A DNA stretch of 64,000 nucleotides from Siderastrea radians (taxonomy: Eukaryota; Cnidaria; Anthozoa; Scleractinia; Rhizangiidae), in NCBI GenBank assembly GCA_964017195.1, contig OZ024895.1, forward strand, positions 24,646,233 to 24,710,232. The letters are read 5' to 3'. Positions 33,558 through 45,171 of the stretch are shown here, piece after piece. The notes beneath the pieces are model-generated. The model was not told the origin of the DNA, did no database searches, and saw nothing but the letters and a program-made list of their open reading frames with translations. The translations under genes were made by a program, and so were the position numbers. Numbering within the stretch: the first letter of the stretch is position 1; each line of letters starts with the position of its first letter.

Positions 33558-33904
33558 ACACGCACCACTTTAACAAAACGGCTCCTTTAGGAGCCACCAA
33601 ATAAAGAAAAGCAATGATCAGCCTTCAATGATTTGACACAATAGCACACCCCTCCCACCCATAGCGAATCATATCGGAAACTAGAGCGGCTAATTTAATT
33701 GTCTGGATATCACAGACAGACCAGAGATACCCAATGCTTAGAGGGAAATAAAAAGAGTACGCGTAGTTTTACGGCCAGTGGAGGCAGGTCAATTTCTGTA
33801 ATATCGCTGTTGCTCGCAAATCAGTGAACTTAATGCACCACAAGAAAAAAAACAAAACAAAACACACAAACAAACAATACAAAATTCAAACCAAACCAAA
33901 CAAA

Positions 33905-33937
<33 letters not shown>

Positions 33938-34010
33938 GTGGCATCGTGTGTATGGGTAATGCACAGTTATATGTATATCGGGAATTATAATTATTGCTTT
34001 TTTGTTCGTC

Positions 34011-35930
34011 AACTTAAACTTAGGACAAGTCAGTCTGTATTGGGTTTTGCAGTTCTTTACCTTATTTTCAAATTTCCCTCTTGGCTTGCTCGTGCGAAGT
34101 CCCTTTCATTTTCGTTTATTTCCTGTACCTGCAAGGAATTATGGGTACTTTTGAGGATATTTTCGACATGGAGTTACCGCCAGGAAATAAAAGGAATATT
34201 TATAAGTGTAAAAGCAGGTCATAAATTTCTGAAACAAAGTCCAAATTTAGAAACTACAGACGGTAAAACTTTCATAACGACCTGCCTCTACACTATACCG
34301 TTCGATCTGACCCATATTTTTGTAACAAGTATGAAATACCTCCGTCAGCTCCTATTGACAAGCGTTATGGCACGCAAAAAAGATCCGCGAGAACAAACTG
34401 TTGTTACAAAAATAAGGTGCACAGACTCACTTCTTCGAGATGTGCTGTCAGCTTACGGATCTCCAGACTTCATGATGTCTTTTGATCACCGAACGGGCGG
34501 GGATTAATCTACTCTTGATCGAACTTGAAATGTGGAATTCAGGTCGGGAGAAAGCTTTCAATTCCATTTATAATGTTTCACTAAAAGTCTAAATGGCCTG
34601 TCATTTCAGTCTTCACTGCTTGTGGTCGCACAAATATGAAACTTCAAAACTCGCAGAAAACAGTGGTTCACAAGCTAATACTACGCACTCGGAAAACCTG
34701 GAATTCTGATTTGAAGACCCTGCTACCGAATTGCTAACGACTTTTCTCAACAGCGAGCGCCAAATATCAATGATTATTTTGTTAACAGAGTGTCAATCAA
34801 ATATTATTTAGCAGTCGTGTACACTATCTGTCCAATCACAAGTCACCTTTTTTAAGACATGCACCTGTCAACCCGCCCAGTGAACACGTGAATACTTGCT
34901 CGTGTCACATGGATAACGCTACACCTTTATTCCCTCCACTATCTGTTGTTATACAAGCGATTCCCAAGGAAAATCACTAGGTTCGTTTCAGAGCTCCACT
35001 GAATCGACATTTTCCGTTCCCCTTTGCTTAGACTGCAGAATCTACCCACTCGAAGTTGTATTAGAGTAATCTCATATGGAATGAAGGTTAGTTTTTAGCA
35101 CTGATGCATTTTGCGTCACGGACATTTCTCCATTTGCTGCACTTGCCTTGAACAATAATAAGGAAAACTTTCTCACTTTCTGAAAACATTTCTCACCGTT
35201 AAAGTAACCTTAAGCTTATATGGTTCATTAAATAAGCCTACGACACGGTTCAAAGAAACTGGGAAACGTGCCACCTGGCGTGAAAGTGAAAACAGTTCTT
35301 TTATCGCACTCTACCTAGAATTTTTTTAGTACATCTTTACGCCAAGCAGTAAACCAAACACTAGACCTGTTAGCCATCCTTGAATATTCCAGTTTCTTTT
35401 CTTAATAAAATTGAGGGTTTGTTCCACGTTGTTTTTTTGTGACCGGCCGACGTGCATATTCTCCAGTTTTAGTTGACCTTAGAAAGTGTTTATTCTTTTC
35501 AATTATCAGTTTTGTTCATTGCGTTTTTATACTCGCAACTAAATACAACGACATATCTTTATTATGAAATCATTTTGAGCGGCAGATATATTTCGCTATG
35601 AAAATACGCCTATTTTTTCTCTGGGCTGACATATTAAAGTTTAAAAGGTTATTAGGCGTGGTGACCGTGAAAAGGCTGAATACTGTATTTTTGGCGGGAG
35701 ATAAGCTTAAATTTAAGACCTAAGTTATTTACTCGTCAAAGAAACGGGGTAAGATTCCATTGAAAGAGGTTCCTCTCATCTATTATATTTTATTTTAACT
35801 ATTGATACAAAGCTGCAACCAAAGATAGGGGCAATTTCTGGACCTTGTCAGTGTTGTGAACTCGCAGAAATATTCTTCATCTTTTTCTTTACTCCTCTCA
35901 GGATCATGTTACGTAGTAACGCAATCCATA
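34011..35930. other. Non-histone flank of the array
   Basis: Unique-looking AT-rich DNA after the array edge. An open frame runs across the boundary from 33824 to 34507, with about 165 codons of it beyond 34010. It begins in spacer microsatellite DNA, shows no recognisable domain, and is probably chance. No other gene, RNA or repeat is recognised here. Confidence 0.5.
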
Positions 35931-35991
35931 ATGGCGGCGCCCACGCGGAGGACGTTAATGAGCACTTTATCGTTTTACTCCAATTCGCAAG
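35931..35991 (+). CDS. Possible first coding exon of a small gene
   Basis: ATGGCGGCG at 35931 sits in CCATAATGGCGGC, which resembles the YY1-type element found at the start codon of many animal housekeeping genes. Twenty codons (MAAPTRRTLM..., Ser/Thr/Arg-rich and compatible with a mitochondrial presequence) run to a donor CAAG|GTATGT at 35991/35992, leaving phase 1. The open exon at 41704 continues in matching phase. The product would be about 63 residues, not recognised. Additional exons in the 5.7-kb gap cannot be excluded. Function is not assigned. Confidence 0.35.
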
Positions 35992-36145
35992 GTATGTATT
36001 ATCGGAATTCGTTTTCATTTACTTTATTTCATTACATTTCTTGGAGGACATGCAACTAGAGGGCAAGAATCTCGAATAATATTTCTATAATACGTTTTCG
36101 AGTCATTCTAGAAAACACTTCTGGGATCGATCAACCACTCCTTTA

Positions 36146-36168
36146 TGAATGAATGAATGAATGAATGT
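36146..36168. repeat. (ATGA)n microsatellite, possible retroposon tail
   Basis: Five tandem GAATGAATGA-type units followed by TTTATTTCCC. Read on the reverse strand this is GGGAAATAAA then CATTCATT repeats, the form of a CR1/L2-like LINE or SINE 3' tail. The DNA to its right (to about 37000) may be the element body, but no coding similarity is visible. Confidence 0.4.
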
Positions 36169-37288
36169 TTATTTCCCATGAAGTGATTTAAGTACATTAG
36201 AATGAATACTAATTCAATAACTTGGGAGGAAGACTAGAGAAACCCTCACGGGCTTTTACAAAGTAGTCCCCCTTTTGTAACAATTATCAAAAAAATACAT
36301 TCAATTTGTATCAGTCAGGTAGTAAGATTACAGTAGTAAGATTTTATACATGTACAATATTAAGATCACTCTAATTAAGTAATTTCTTATTTTTTGCTTT
36401 TACTGAGCTATCGCTGCTAAGGATAAAATATATTGTTTCAGTTTCTTTTTAAATATTTTTAAAGACACTGAGTGTTTACATTAGCGCTAACTCGTCTCAA
36501 TAGGGCATGCAACAACTAAAGGAACCATTCTTCTTTAGTGACTTCCAATTTAGTAGCTGCGTAGTCTACAGTTGAGCCGTGAAAGGTTACACTGTTTTTC
36601 ACAGGTTCATAGAGAGCTTGTTGGCAAGGTAGGATCCAATTATTTCTGTCAGTTCGTTACATGCAGCTGAAACCCAATAACTCCAACCTTCAAGGGAAAT
36701 CAGGAAAAGTTCAAAATGTTGAAAGTTCCAGTTATCGAGGGATAGGAGCCCTGCTGATACCACGTTATATCAAATGTATTCTCAGAAAGAACTGGTCAAC
36801 ACATTTTGTGTAACAACAACACCATGAAACTAAAGAGATCGATGGAAAGGACAATTTCACACTAGAAATACATGGTGCTCAATTGTTCCAAATTTGATTC
36901 AAAATAAATTTCATTGTACAGAGTGTGATTTCTCTTTTTACAGTTTGACAAACCACAGGTAGTCAAAGCCTTAGTTGTGACTGTAGATCATTAACATTCT
37001 GTGAAATTAACTGTGTTTATATCTCACGTGCTATTTGGGTAAAGAGGGTTTGCTCTCTAAGTGAGGATACATGCGAGCCCCTGTTAGGGGAGGTCTGAAT
37101 AATCCATAATCCTAGGTAAATTTTGAAAATAATCTCTATCCCAATTTTCTAAACAAATATATCCCTAAAATAAAATTTTAAAACAATCTCTATACAGCAA
37201 CGCCTAATTATCACATGAATATACTTGGGTACAGTATGTCAGGTATGTCAAGGATTGCATTTCCATAGGCCGGTTACTGAGTCTGTGT

Positions 37289-37480
37289 TGTTAAAAAGAG
37301 TGACGGGCCTGCGAGACTTTTGTGCGCTTGTTTTAGCCTTTTAAAATGGCTTTAAAATTTAAGCCAGTGGTTGTAACTGCAGTTTTGATTAGTGTTATTT
37401 TAACTTCAGGCATTTTTTAGTGTTAAAAAGAATTACGGGCCTGCGCGACTCCTACGCACGTGTCTTAGCATTTCTAGAGT
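37289..37480. repeat. Short direct repeat, 132-bp spacing
   Basis: GTTAAAAAGAGTGACGGGCC at 37290 recurs in altered form at 37422 (GTTAAAAAGAATTACGGGCC), each followed by TGCGAGACT or TGCGCGACT. It lies 3' of the Penelope-like fragment in that element's orientation and may be part of its terminal repeat structure. Confidence 0.4.
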
Positions 37481-37829
37481 TTTGCTCTCATGAGCAAAAT
37501 GCCAGCTGTTCATGAGTCTTGGTTTTACGTTCGGTATTCCCGGGTAATATTGCATTACAAAGGGCTGAGCGAAGATTTTCTTGTTTTGTTTTTACTTTTA
37601 TCAGACGGCTTGATCTCTGTTTTTAAAAGTTACTTCAGAGAGGGTTGTTTGAATGAAGTTCTCTAGGTATCCTCTCTCAAGAAGACCTGTTTTGAAGTTC
37701 GTGATGCTCACTTCAAATAATGTTTATGTTAAGTTCTGAGTAGTCTTATAGCCTCTTTTGTGATGAAGCCTCTTTTTATTTTTAGCAGGTTAAAAAATGG
37801 GTGGACTGAAATGTTTAGTGGGTGTCTAC

Positions 37830-38460
37830 ATCTAGCACCGACTCGGTTTTAAATCTTTCGCCTTTGTATTCAGTAGTGTCCAAGAACTTTGTTTTGGTTC
37901 CGTTATCTCTTCTCTGGTTGTGTCCCAGAGGGAGAAGGTGTCATCAGTGAATCGTTTCCAGACGAGCTGTTTTAAAGCGCTTTGATTTAACATCTCTGTT
38001 TCTACCTTAACCATGAAAATATTTGCAAAAGCAACTGCCATTTTCAGTTGATGCTCATGGCAGTTCCATGTATTTGTAGGTAGATTTCTCCATTAGGTGG
38101 AGTTCTCCACTAAGATAACTTGGAGTGCTCTTTGCAGTAAACATTTGTCGATAGGATGTTCTTTTCGGTAAAATGCTTTGTATGCATTGCACACTTTGTA
38201 TGGCCGTGTGGGTTCGTTTGTGTATCCTTGATAGGGTGTACAATATTGGAATTATGGGCCAGCTATGGTGTTTGACAAAGCAATGTTTTGGTCATTTCAT
38301 CTATAAGGTTTCCAAGGTAGAGTTTGCTAATAAGCTGTTGAACTCTTAGGTTTGTTTCCTCCACCATAGGACTCACAAGAGGTCTGTAGTTTTCCCTGTT
38401 ATCTAGCTGGGTTTGACCAGCCTTCTTTAATTTTATCCTCACTGTTAAGAGCTACAGTTG
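37830..38460 (-). mobile_element. Penelope-like reverse transcriptase fragment, degenerate
   Basis: Reverse-strand reading frames, broken by frameshifts, resemble Penelope-like element RT: a segment like NYRPLVSPMVEETNLRVQQL (with shifts) upstream, then ILPKRTSYRQ, STYKYMELP, and MAVAFANIFMVKVETE followed by LVWKRFTDDTFSLWD, which corresponds to the RT catalytic block with one Asp of the YIDD-type motif preserved. No intact ORF. This is an old remnant inside the putative small-gene intron. Confidence 0.6.
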
Positions 38461-38939
38461 TAGTTCTTTTGTCACCTTTTTTAATCCCTATGTTGGTGTC
38501 ACGCTTCATGGCTTGCCTTGCGTTCAGTGCAATTAATTTTTATCCTTTGACTTGGAATTTTGACCATGAGATCTCACTGGAAATAAAAAATGTGTCCTTC
38601 TTTTTATAACTTTTAAGACCTTTTAATACCATTTTATGTAAAGGTAGTTGATGTGATAATGACTGAAAATAATCCCTAATTTTAAAATGCAACACAAATA
38701 ATCCATAAACTTACATTTGGGGTATACATGCTTTTTTTAATATTGCATAATTATTACACTGAAAATACACACACTACTTACTGCTAACTAATTACACTGC
38801 TTGTCATACTACACTTGATTAGTTGTCACGTTATTTGATTGCCACACACAAAACAAACGGAAATCTCAATGCAATGTCTCAGTTATTAAAAGGCTCCCAC
38901 GCCAAGGTAACCAAGGAATCCGCGTCAGGTTAATAAAAT

Positions 38940-41690
38940 ATACATATGCTACATACATAATTCATTTTTAAAATAAGATGCTCAGGCAATCCCATTTTTT
39001 TGGAATAGAGTGCGCCATTTTGACCTCTATGTCAAACGTCGACTTAAGGTATTGTAGAAAACCTGCTACTTGAGGTGAAGTTTCCTTTCTTTTACAAATC
39101 CATATAAAATGTCTAGCCATAAGATAACAGAAATTTAGCCGTTGATGACTTTTGGAAGAGTCCGGCATCAGTCCTAATGCAACAGAGATGTTCATTGTGT
39201 AATTTTCCGGAAGGATTTGGGATAGAGTTAACCGTGTGTTTAAACAGTTCCAAAAAGAGGCCACTTTAGGGCAAGACCAGAGGAGGTGTACAAGTGTCTC
39301 TGGTTCTTGGTCACAAAAGGAGCACTTTTGGTTATCGTTAATTCCAATTTTGTTTAGAAATTCGTTACTTGACAATTGTCTGTGTACAAGCTTAAATTGA
39401 AATTCAACGAGTCTTGTACTCTTAGTACATTTGGAGGCTAGTAGGTACACCGCCAGTTCATACATTCATGACTGTTTAGATTGCAGTCCTTTATCCACTT
39501 CTGTTGATTTTGGGCAGGAGATATACTTTTTTTTCGACATGAGTTTGGTGTACACGATTGGACTTGCTCTGTTGGATTTCAACAGTCGTGCTAAAGAGCT
39601 TTGATATTTAGCATTGTTTAAAGTACATTTATTTTTAACTGTATTCCAGAGACATTTAAGTGCAGACAAAAGTCCGTGGTACCCTAAAGGACAAACATTT
39701 AGGCTGTATTTATTTTATAGGTCAGTTAAGGATAGGAAATAGTTTGAGCCATCTTTCAAATGTTTCACTTGTAAAACACCTTTCTGGATCCATTCTCGGT
39801 AACAAATGGGGTGGTTGTTAATTCTAATAAGTGAATTATGCCACAGGCTTTGAGCAAGAAATTGACTTTCAGAAGTTATTTCATCTTCAAAATTAACTTC
39901 TGTCCAAATTGTCAGAACCTGACTTATAAATTGATTATTAATCTTGAGAGTCTTGATGGTGTCTTTCGTGTTTAGATTGCTTGTGAGGACTATTGCACCT
40001 CCAGATTTCTCTAACTCAAGATCGAAAAAAGTTTCCATTTTCCCCGGTTCTCCTTATCGAGATATTTTTTGATCCATGTAGCCTTTAGAATCTTGCTAAA
40101 AGATTCTATATCTAACATTTTAAGGCCGCCGTTTGAATAATCATACATCATTATGTCTCGTTTGATTTTGTCTCCTTTAGCATTCCAGAGGAAAGAGAAG
40201 AATAGTTTATTTACTTCTTTGCATAAGGCAGACAGCACGTAAACAAGTTGAGAGGTGACCAGGCTTTTTAGAACCGCTATTTTACCAATGAGAGTGAGTC
40301 TGCGGTACTTCCAGCTGCTTAAAATGTTCCGAATTTTATCGAGTTTTTCATTATAGTTTAAGGTTGCGGTTGCTTCCGGGTCAACTGAGAGCCAAACTCC
40401 TAAAGCTTTAACCTTGAGTTTTGGCCACTGAAAGTTTCTTCCAGGGAGTGATATTTCTTCCGGTTACCGCAGTTTGCTCCTATCCAAAGAGCTTCTGTTT
40501 TTTGTCATTGAGCTTCAGGCCGGAAATTTACTAAAAATAGACCAATGTATTGATGGAAGCTGTTAAGGATTCCCTCGACCCGTCTAGTATTAATGTCGTA
40601 TCGTCTGCATATTGACTCAACTTAATTTCTTTATTGTTTACGAGAAAACCAGTGATGTTGTCATTTTTACGGATTGCCTTTGCTAACATTGCCGCTGCTA
40701 AAACAAAAAGGTAAGGCGAAAGAGGGCAGCCTTGTCTAACACTCTTTGTATTTCAAAAAAATTTGTTGCCCACCCGTTGTTTAAAACGCAACTTTCTGGC
40801 CGGTAATAACAAAAGATTTATCCACTTTATGATGCTAGCTCGGAAACCAAAGTATTGAAGAGTTTTCCTAATAAAAGGCCACTCTATTGTATCAATTGCT
40901 TTTTCAAAATCCAAAAACAAGAGTAATCCGGGTATGTTTTTTCTTTGGCGTAACAAATGATGCTGTCAATGAGTCGAATGTTTTCTCCGATGAATCTACC
41001 TTTTATGAAGCCCGTCTGGTCGTTATTGATAAGATTAGGGAGGAAAACTTTCAAGCGGTTTGGCAATTGATTTAGCAGCGCTATTTTGTAATCGCAATTG
41101 AGGAGGATCAAAGGTCTCCAGTTTTTAATAGAATAGGGTTCTGCATCTTTCTTAGGGATGAGTTTGATGATTCCTCTCCTCTGGGTTATTGAGAGTTGCT
41201 CCTTTTCTTAGGCAAAGTTTAGACTTTTAATTAGGATAGTAGATATGTCTTTCCAAAAAACCTTATAAAATTTGGCTGGTAGGCCGTCAGTACATGTACC
41301 AGGGGTCTTATCTGATTCCGTGTCTTTTAGAGCCTCTAGACATTCTTTTTCCGTTAACACCCCTTCACATGCCTTCTTTTCGTAGTCATGAACGACGTTG
41401 TCGTTTCCATACTCAAAAAAAAACTGTTGTATCATGATCATTGCTTGCCTTATGTTTAGATGTATAAAGGTTCTTATAGAATAACTCACATTCAGATAAG
41501 ATTTTTTTGTCAGAGGTAACAAATTCATTGTCATATATTTTAACTTGGCTTGTTGTCCCCTGTTTAAAATGTCATTTTTCAAGGTTTAAAAAGTATTGGT
41601 ATTTGGGGACTTGGCTAGGCTATTGCAATCCTTATATTTGGACGTTTCAGGAAACCCTAGAAAGAATTTGTTACCGGTTCTCAAAATAAC
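38940..41690 (-). mobile_element. L1-type LINE ORF2 remnant, 5'-truncated and frameshifted
   Basis: On the reverse strand successive frames give, in order: ECLEALKDTESDKTPGTCTD (RT finger/palm start), NCDYKIALLNQLPNRLKVFL with NDQTGFIKGRFIGENIR, LLFLDFEKAIDTIEWPFI, and at the end a Cys-rich zf-RVT-like segment with CSFCDQEP and HLLWSCPKVASFW. These are hallmarks of an L1/Tx1-class LINE ORF2 C-terminal half. At least six frame changes or stops separate the pieces, so it is inactive. The endonuclease domain is absent, so the element is truncated at its 5' end near 41690. Confidence 0.85.
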
Positions 41691-41703
41691 AATTGCTTTT
41701 TAG

Positions 41704-41834
41704 AAAAGGGTGATCGCATGGATTATTGTATGCAACAATTTTCACGAGGGTTTTTCCAATTATACGGATCAAAAGATGTCACTTCAAAGGTGAAAGCAGA
41801 TGGGAAGCCTTTTCTGGATAAAACAGGAAAGTAA
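41704..41834 (+). CDS. Possible terminal exon of the same small gene
   Basis: Preceded by ATTGCTTTTTAG, a plausible acceptor. The first two bases AA complete the split codon from 35991 (G|AA, Glu), then 43 codons run open to TAA at 41832-41834, containing FSRGFFQLYGSKDVTSK and ending LDKTGK. The intron would be 5.7 kb and contains an antisense LINE ending just upstream of the acceptor, so the acceptor deserves checking. No homologue is recognised from memory. Confidence 0.35.
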
Positions 41835-41936
41835 ATTATGTGTAATTATGAATTTCTTTTGTTATGACAGTGTAATTGAAACATCTGGTGTTGAGCTCAA
41901 GCCAACTCTGCCAATTCGTGCATTTGAAATCTAGCT

Positions 41937-42471
41937 TACCATAAACTGTCGCTTATAATACATGTAAGCCCTGCGCTTATACAATTTCGTAAGGGGTTTT
42001 GGGTGGGTTTTTAAACGGAAGGGTCATATCTGGGGGGGCTTAAAAGCGGAATTTAAAAAACGTTTCAGAATGAGCCACTGCGGAGTTGATTGAAATGTGT
42101 TTTTAATTTACTAGTTTTTCATTAAGCTTTAAAACCTCATAATAAATCAAATTCATTTCAATTTTAGGAACAAAAACAAACTGTAACAACACGAACGGAA
42201 CCGGAATGCAGCAAAACGGAAGCTCAGAGTTCATCTTCGCTATCATTGTCAAAAGTTTTAATGCCTAGTTCACAGTTATTGTTCCCCATCTTTCCTAATT
42301 TTGTGTTTGAAGTAGTACAGTGTTCTACTTGAGTGTGCTTAATATTAAGGAAACAAGGAAAACTAGAGGGCGGCTTTTATCCGGGGGGGACTTATAACCC
42401 GATGTGTTTTTTTGGTTTACAGGTAGATGGGCCTATAACCGGGGGGGGCTTATAAGCAGCAGTTTACGATA
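41937..42471. mobile_element. TIR element (MITE-like) with TA ends, 535 bp
   Basis: Left end TACCATAAACTGTCGCTTAT and right end, reverse complemented, TATCGTAAACTGCTGCTTAT match at most positions, bounded by TA on both sides. The interior has repeated G-runs with (C)TTATAA motifs and no ORF. Related in end sequence to 48668-49384. Likely a nonautonomous Tc1/mariner-pogo-type element. Confidence 0.65.
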
Positions 42472-43255
42472 TATAAAGAGGGAACAAATTAAAAATGCTA
42501 GAATCTACACTGGGTTGATTTTGTTCAATGAAACCTTTTAGCGCTGTAAACAAACTAAGGCATGCAAAAGATTTGTTTTTCAAGAGACTACTTTTAACCC
42601 CAAGCATTTACCTGAAGATCACCTTTTGGCAAGTAGTCGCACAAACATAGAGGAAACATGATTTCATAAAACACATGCTCTTTGTTACTGTATTCAGTGT
42701 GTATTGCAAAATACTGAAAATGCAAGGGCTGTAGGAGAATCCAAAGGTTTAATTCTAGCAACTACGGTTTGGTATGAAATTTTTGCAGGTTTTTTTTTTG
42801 CCACATGTATTCTCGGCAATTTCCAAAACAGATCCCGCAAAATTTATTTATAATTCCTAATAGGAAAAAAGTGAGTGACTGTGAGTGAACACAGCTTATT
42901 AATTATGCAAAACACAACTTTGAGAGTCTGAAAGCTCAAAACTCCCCTGCTGCATACTATTAACTGAGTCACTTTCAAATACACTGCATTCTGACGCTCG
43001 TGAGTGAATGACATCATTCAAAATTAAGACATGAAATTTCTCTTGGGGAGTGTTTAGTAAACAAAGTTTCAAAATCCACAGAAAAAAAAGGGGATTTTTG
43101 GGATTGCAGTACTACTTTAATGCCACTGTAGTACCATGTCAAACTTGTAATGGTTCAAGGATGGAATTTATGATCAACAAGAATTTAGATGCATAAAAAC
43201 TGATCTTAATTTCACTTTTTACAATTTTAACAAACAAAATTGTGAGTAAAGCAGT

Positions 43256-43440
43256 GGAGGTGGCGTGGCCTAGTGGTTAGGGCGGTGGACTTGTGATCCA
43301 GAGGTTCCAGGTTCAAGTCCCGCTCTGACCACTTGGATTTGTTTCACGGTTGTCCCGTGTTCAAATCCTCAGCCATGCGTGTAAATAGCCAACTCGTAAG
43401 CCAAATAAAAGTCACGGCCCCCCAGCAATGCTTAATATAC
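43256..43440 (+). repeat. tRNA-derived SINE
   Basis: A perfect RNA polymerase III A box TGGCCTAGTGG at 43266-43276 and a B box GGTTCAAGTCC at 43310-43320, 33 bp apart, with a tRNA-like D arm. The acceptor and T stems do not pair properly, so this is not a functional tRNA. The tail after CTCTGACCAC continues into non-tRNA sequence with a second TTCAAATCC-type motif at 43360-43368, as in composite SINEs. Confidence 0.7.
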
Positions 43441-43684
43441 AAACAAATCAGTGAATCAACCTTAATCAAAACATTCAAAAGCAATCTTAATTCAACTGAA
43501 ACAAATTTCAAAGCAACTTTTTACATGTATAAAACTAACCTTTATTGATCTGCTTGAAGGTGTCCTCAAATCTATTAAGTGATTTATCTGAGTGATTGCT
43601 GTATGATATTCACTTGCAAGTTCACTTACATTTCCTTTATAGATACTGGTTCCCTGGTGGTTTCCACCATTAAGAAGATTTCTG

Positions 43685-43825
43685 GGTTTACCTCGGTGTA
43701 AGAACCTGACAAGATTTTCTTTGTTTGTTAGTTATTGTTTTGCTGTACGCTTTTGTTTAACATGTTTTCTTTCTTTTATTTTACGTCATCCGTGAGCTTC
43801 ACAGGTTCTTACACCGAGGTAAAGC
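43685..43825. repeat. Small inverted repeat element
   Basis: TTTACCTCGGTGTAAGAACC around 43687-43707 is repeated inverted around 43803-43823, separated by about 95 bp. The shape fits a short MITE or a hairpin; no ORF. Confidence 0.6.
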
Positions 43826-44731
43826 CAGATTTCTCTTTCAAACTACATTGCAAAAGTCTCATAATTTTTGACAATAAACAGCAGCCAATCAACATGCGAG
43901 AACTCGTTTAGTTATCGTAAATTATGAAGTGCCAGTTATCAAGTTCTAAATATGCTGATTCACCTGACTAGTTAAATGATCATTTTTCACCTATGCACAA
44001 TAGTAAAACCTGTCAACTTCATTTTGCTGGGAGATACAGTTTACTACTAGGCCACTTACTTTAGGGATGTCACTTTCAGTAACCCTATTTTACCGAATTG
44101 AAAATAGCCAATAATATAAGCCCTCTAAAATCATCTTACAAACTGTTAAGGTCTTCCCTCCTCACCCCCTAAACAGTGTTGAAGTACATCAACTTGACAA
44201 GATATCTAAGATGTGCTGGACTCCTGACACTCCAAATTGGCAGAGATGGGGGAGGATGTATTTTTGATTTTCTAATAGAAAAGATGCTTATTGTCTCAAA
44301 TGTTGTGGCCACGATTGTAGATATGCATGTCTGGAACAGCTTCATAAACAAATAACCAAACAAACAAAACAATAAACAATAACCTTTTAACCCTTACACT
44401 CGAAAATTAGTGTTCAACCTAATGCAAACGTTATATTTTAAAGAGGGTGGTAGACAAAACACTGACCACTCCAAAAATTGGACTTAACCCCGATGGACTA
44501 CCCAAATTATACTATTATACTATTTCGAATGAGTACTATTGAAAGAACTGTTATTTATATACTTACATTGCACACGCCTTCTTTACTTTTTGTCTGCATG
44601 ACCTCTGGCTGCCATTTTGAATAATTATACTCAATGAACAACCAAAAGACTTTCTTACAACATCTGACTTGATTTGCCACTCTGTTTCAGAGGAGAACAT
44701 AATATACATATGGAAATTATTATTATTAGCC

Positions 44732-44946
44732 TTAAACCTTTAAGCCCCAAAATCATTATACAGATTCACCTTGTTTGTCTCCATACATGTTGTTGAGTAC
44801 TAGTTGGGAGAAAATTTTAAACATTAAGACAATATTAAACTTTGGTGACCATTTCCTTCATCCTCTTGACTTGTATGTATTATAATGTATGGATGTGATG
44901 AGGAGCAATTGGATGCTTGTCACACTGTTGGAGTTTAGAGGGTTAA
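44732..44946. mobile_element. TTAA-ended MITE, copy A (diverged)
   Basis: Starts TTAAACCTTTAAGCCCCA and ends with the degenerate inverse ending GGGTTAA. The interior resembles the element at 56323-56534 (for example the ATGCTTGTCACACT segment near the right end). Its TIRs are more diverged than in that copy. Confidence 0.6.
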
Positions 44947-45171
44947 CTTGATCACCCAATTAATTCCTATTTGCTTCAGAGTCACTATGATTAAGCTAAA
45001 TAAAAACACTTGCCAAATTCATTCCTAGATATAGAACAAATTACCACCTAAGTGGCAAAGTCTTTTGAAGTGGAAATAAGTCATTATTTAAATTGCAATT
45101 GAGTCCTCCTCTCACCAAAATCAATGTTGAGATATTGTTGCAAAGTTAGATGGTAGTATATGACTGCCACT

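Noticed and set aside
33824..34507. 227-codon ORF across the array edge
   Set aside because: Its first third is the A/C-rich spacer and CA microsatellite. The remainder has no recognisable motif, and the frame starts in noncoding repeat DNA.
43260..43332. tRNA gene
   Set aside because: Internal promoter boxes are good but the acceptor, anticodon and T stems do not pair properly, and SINE-type tail sequence follows.
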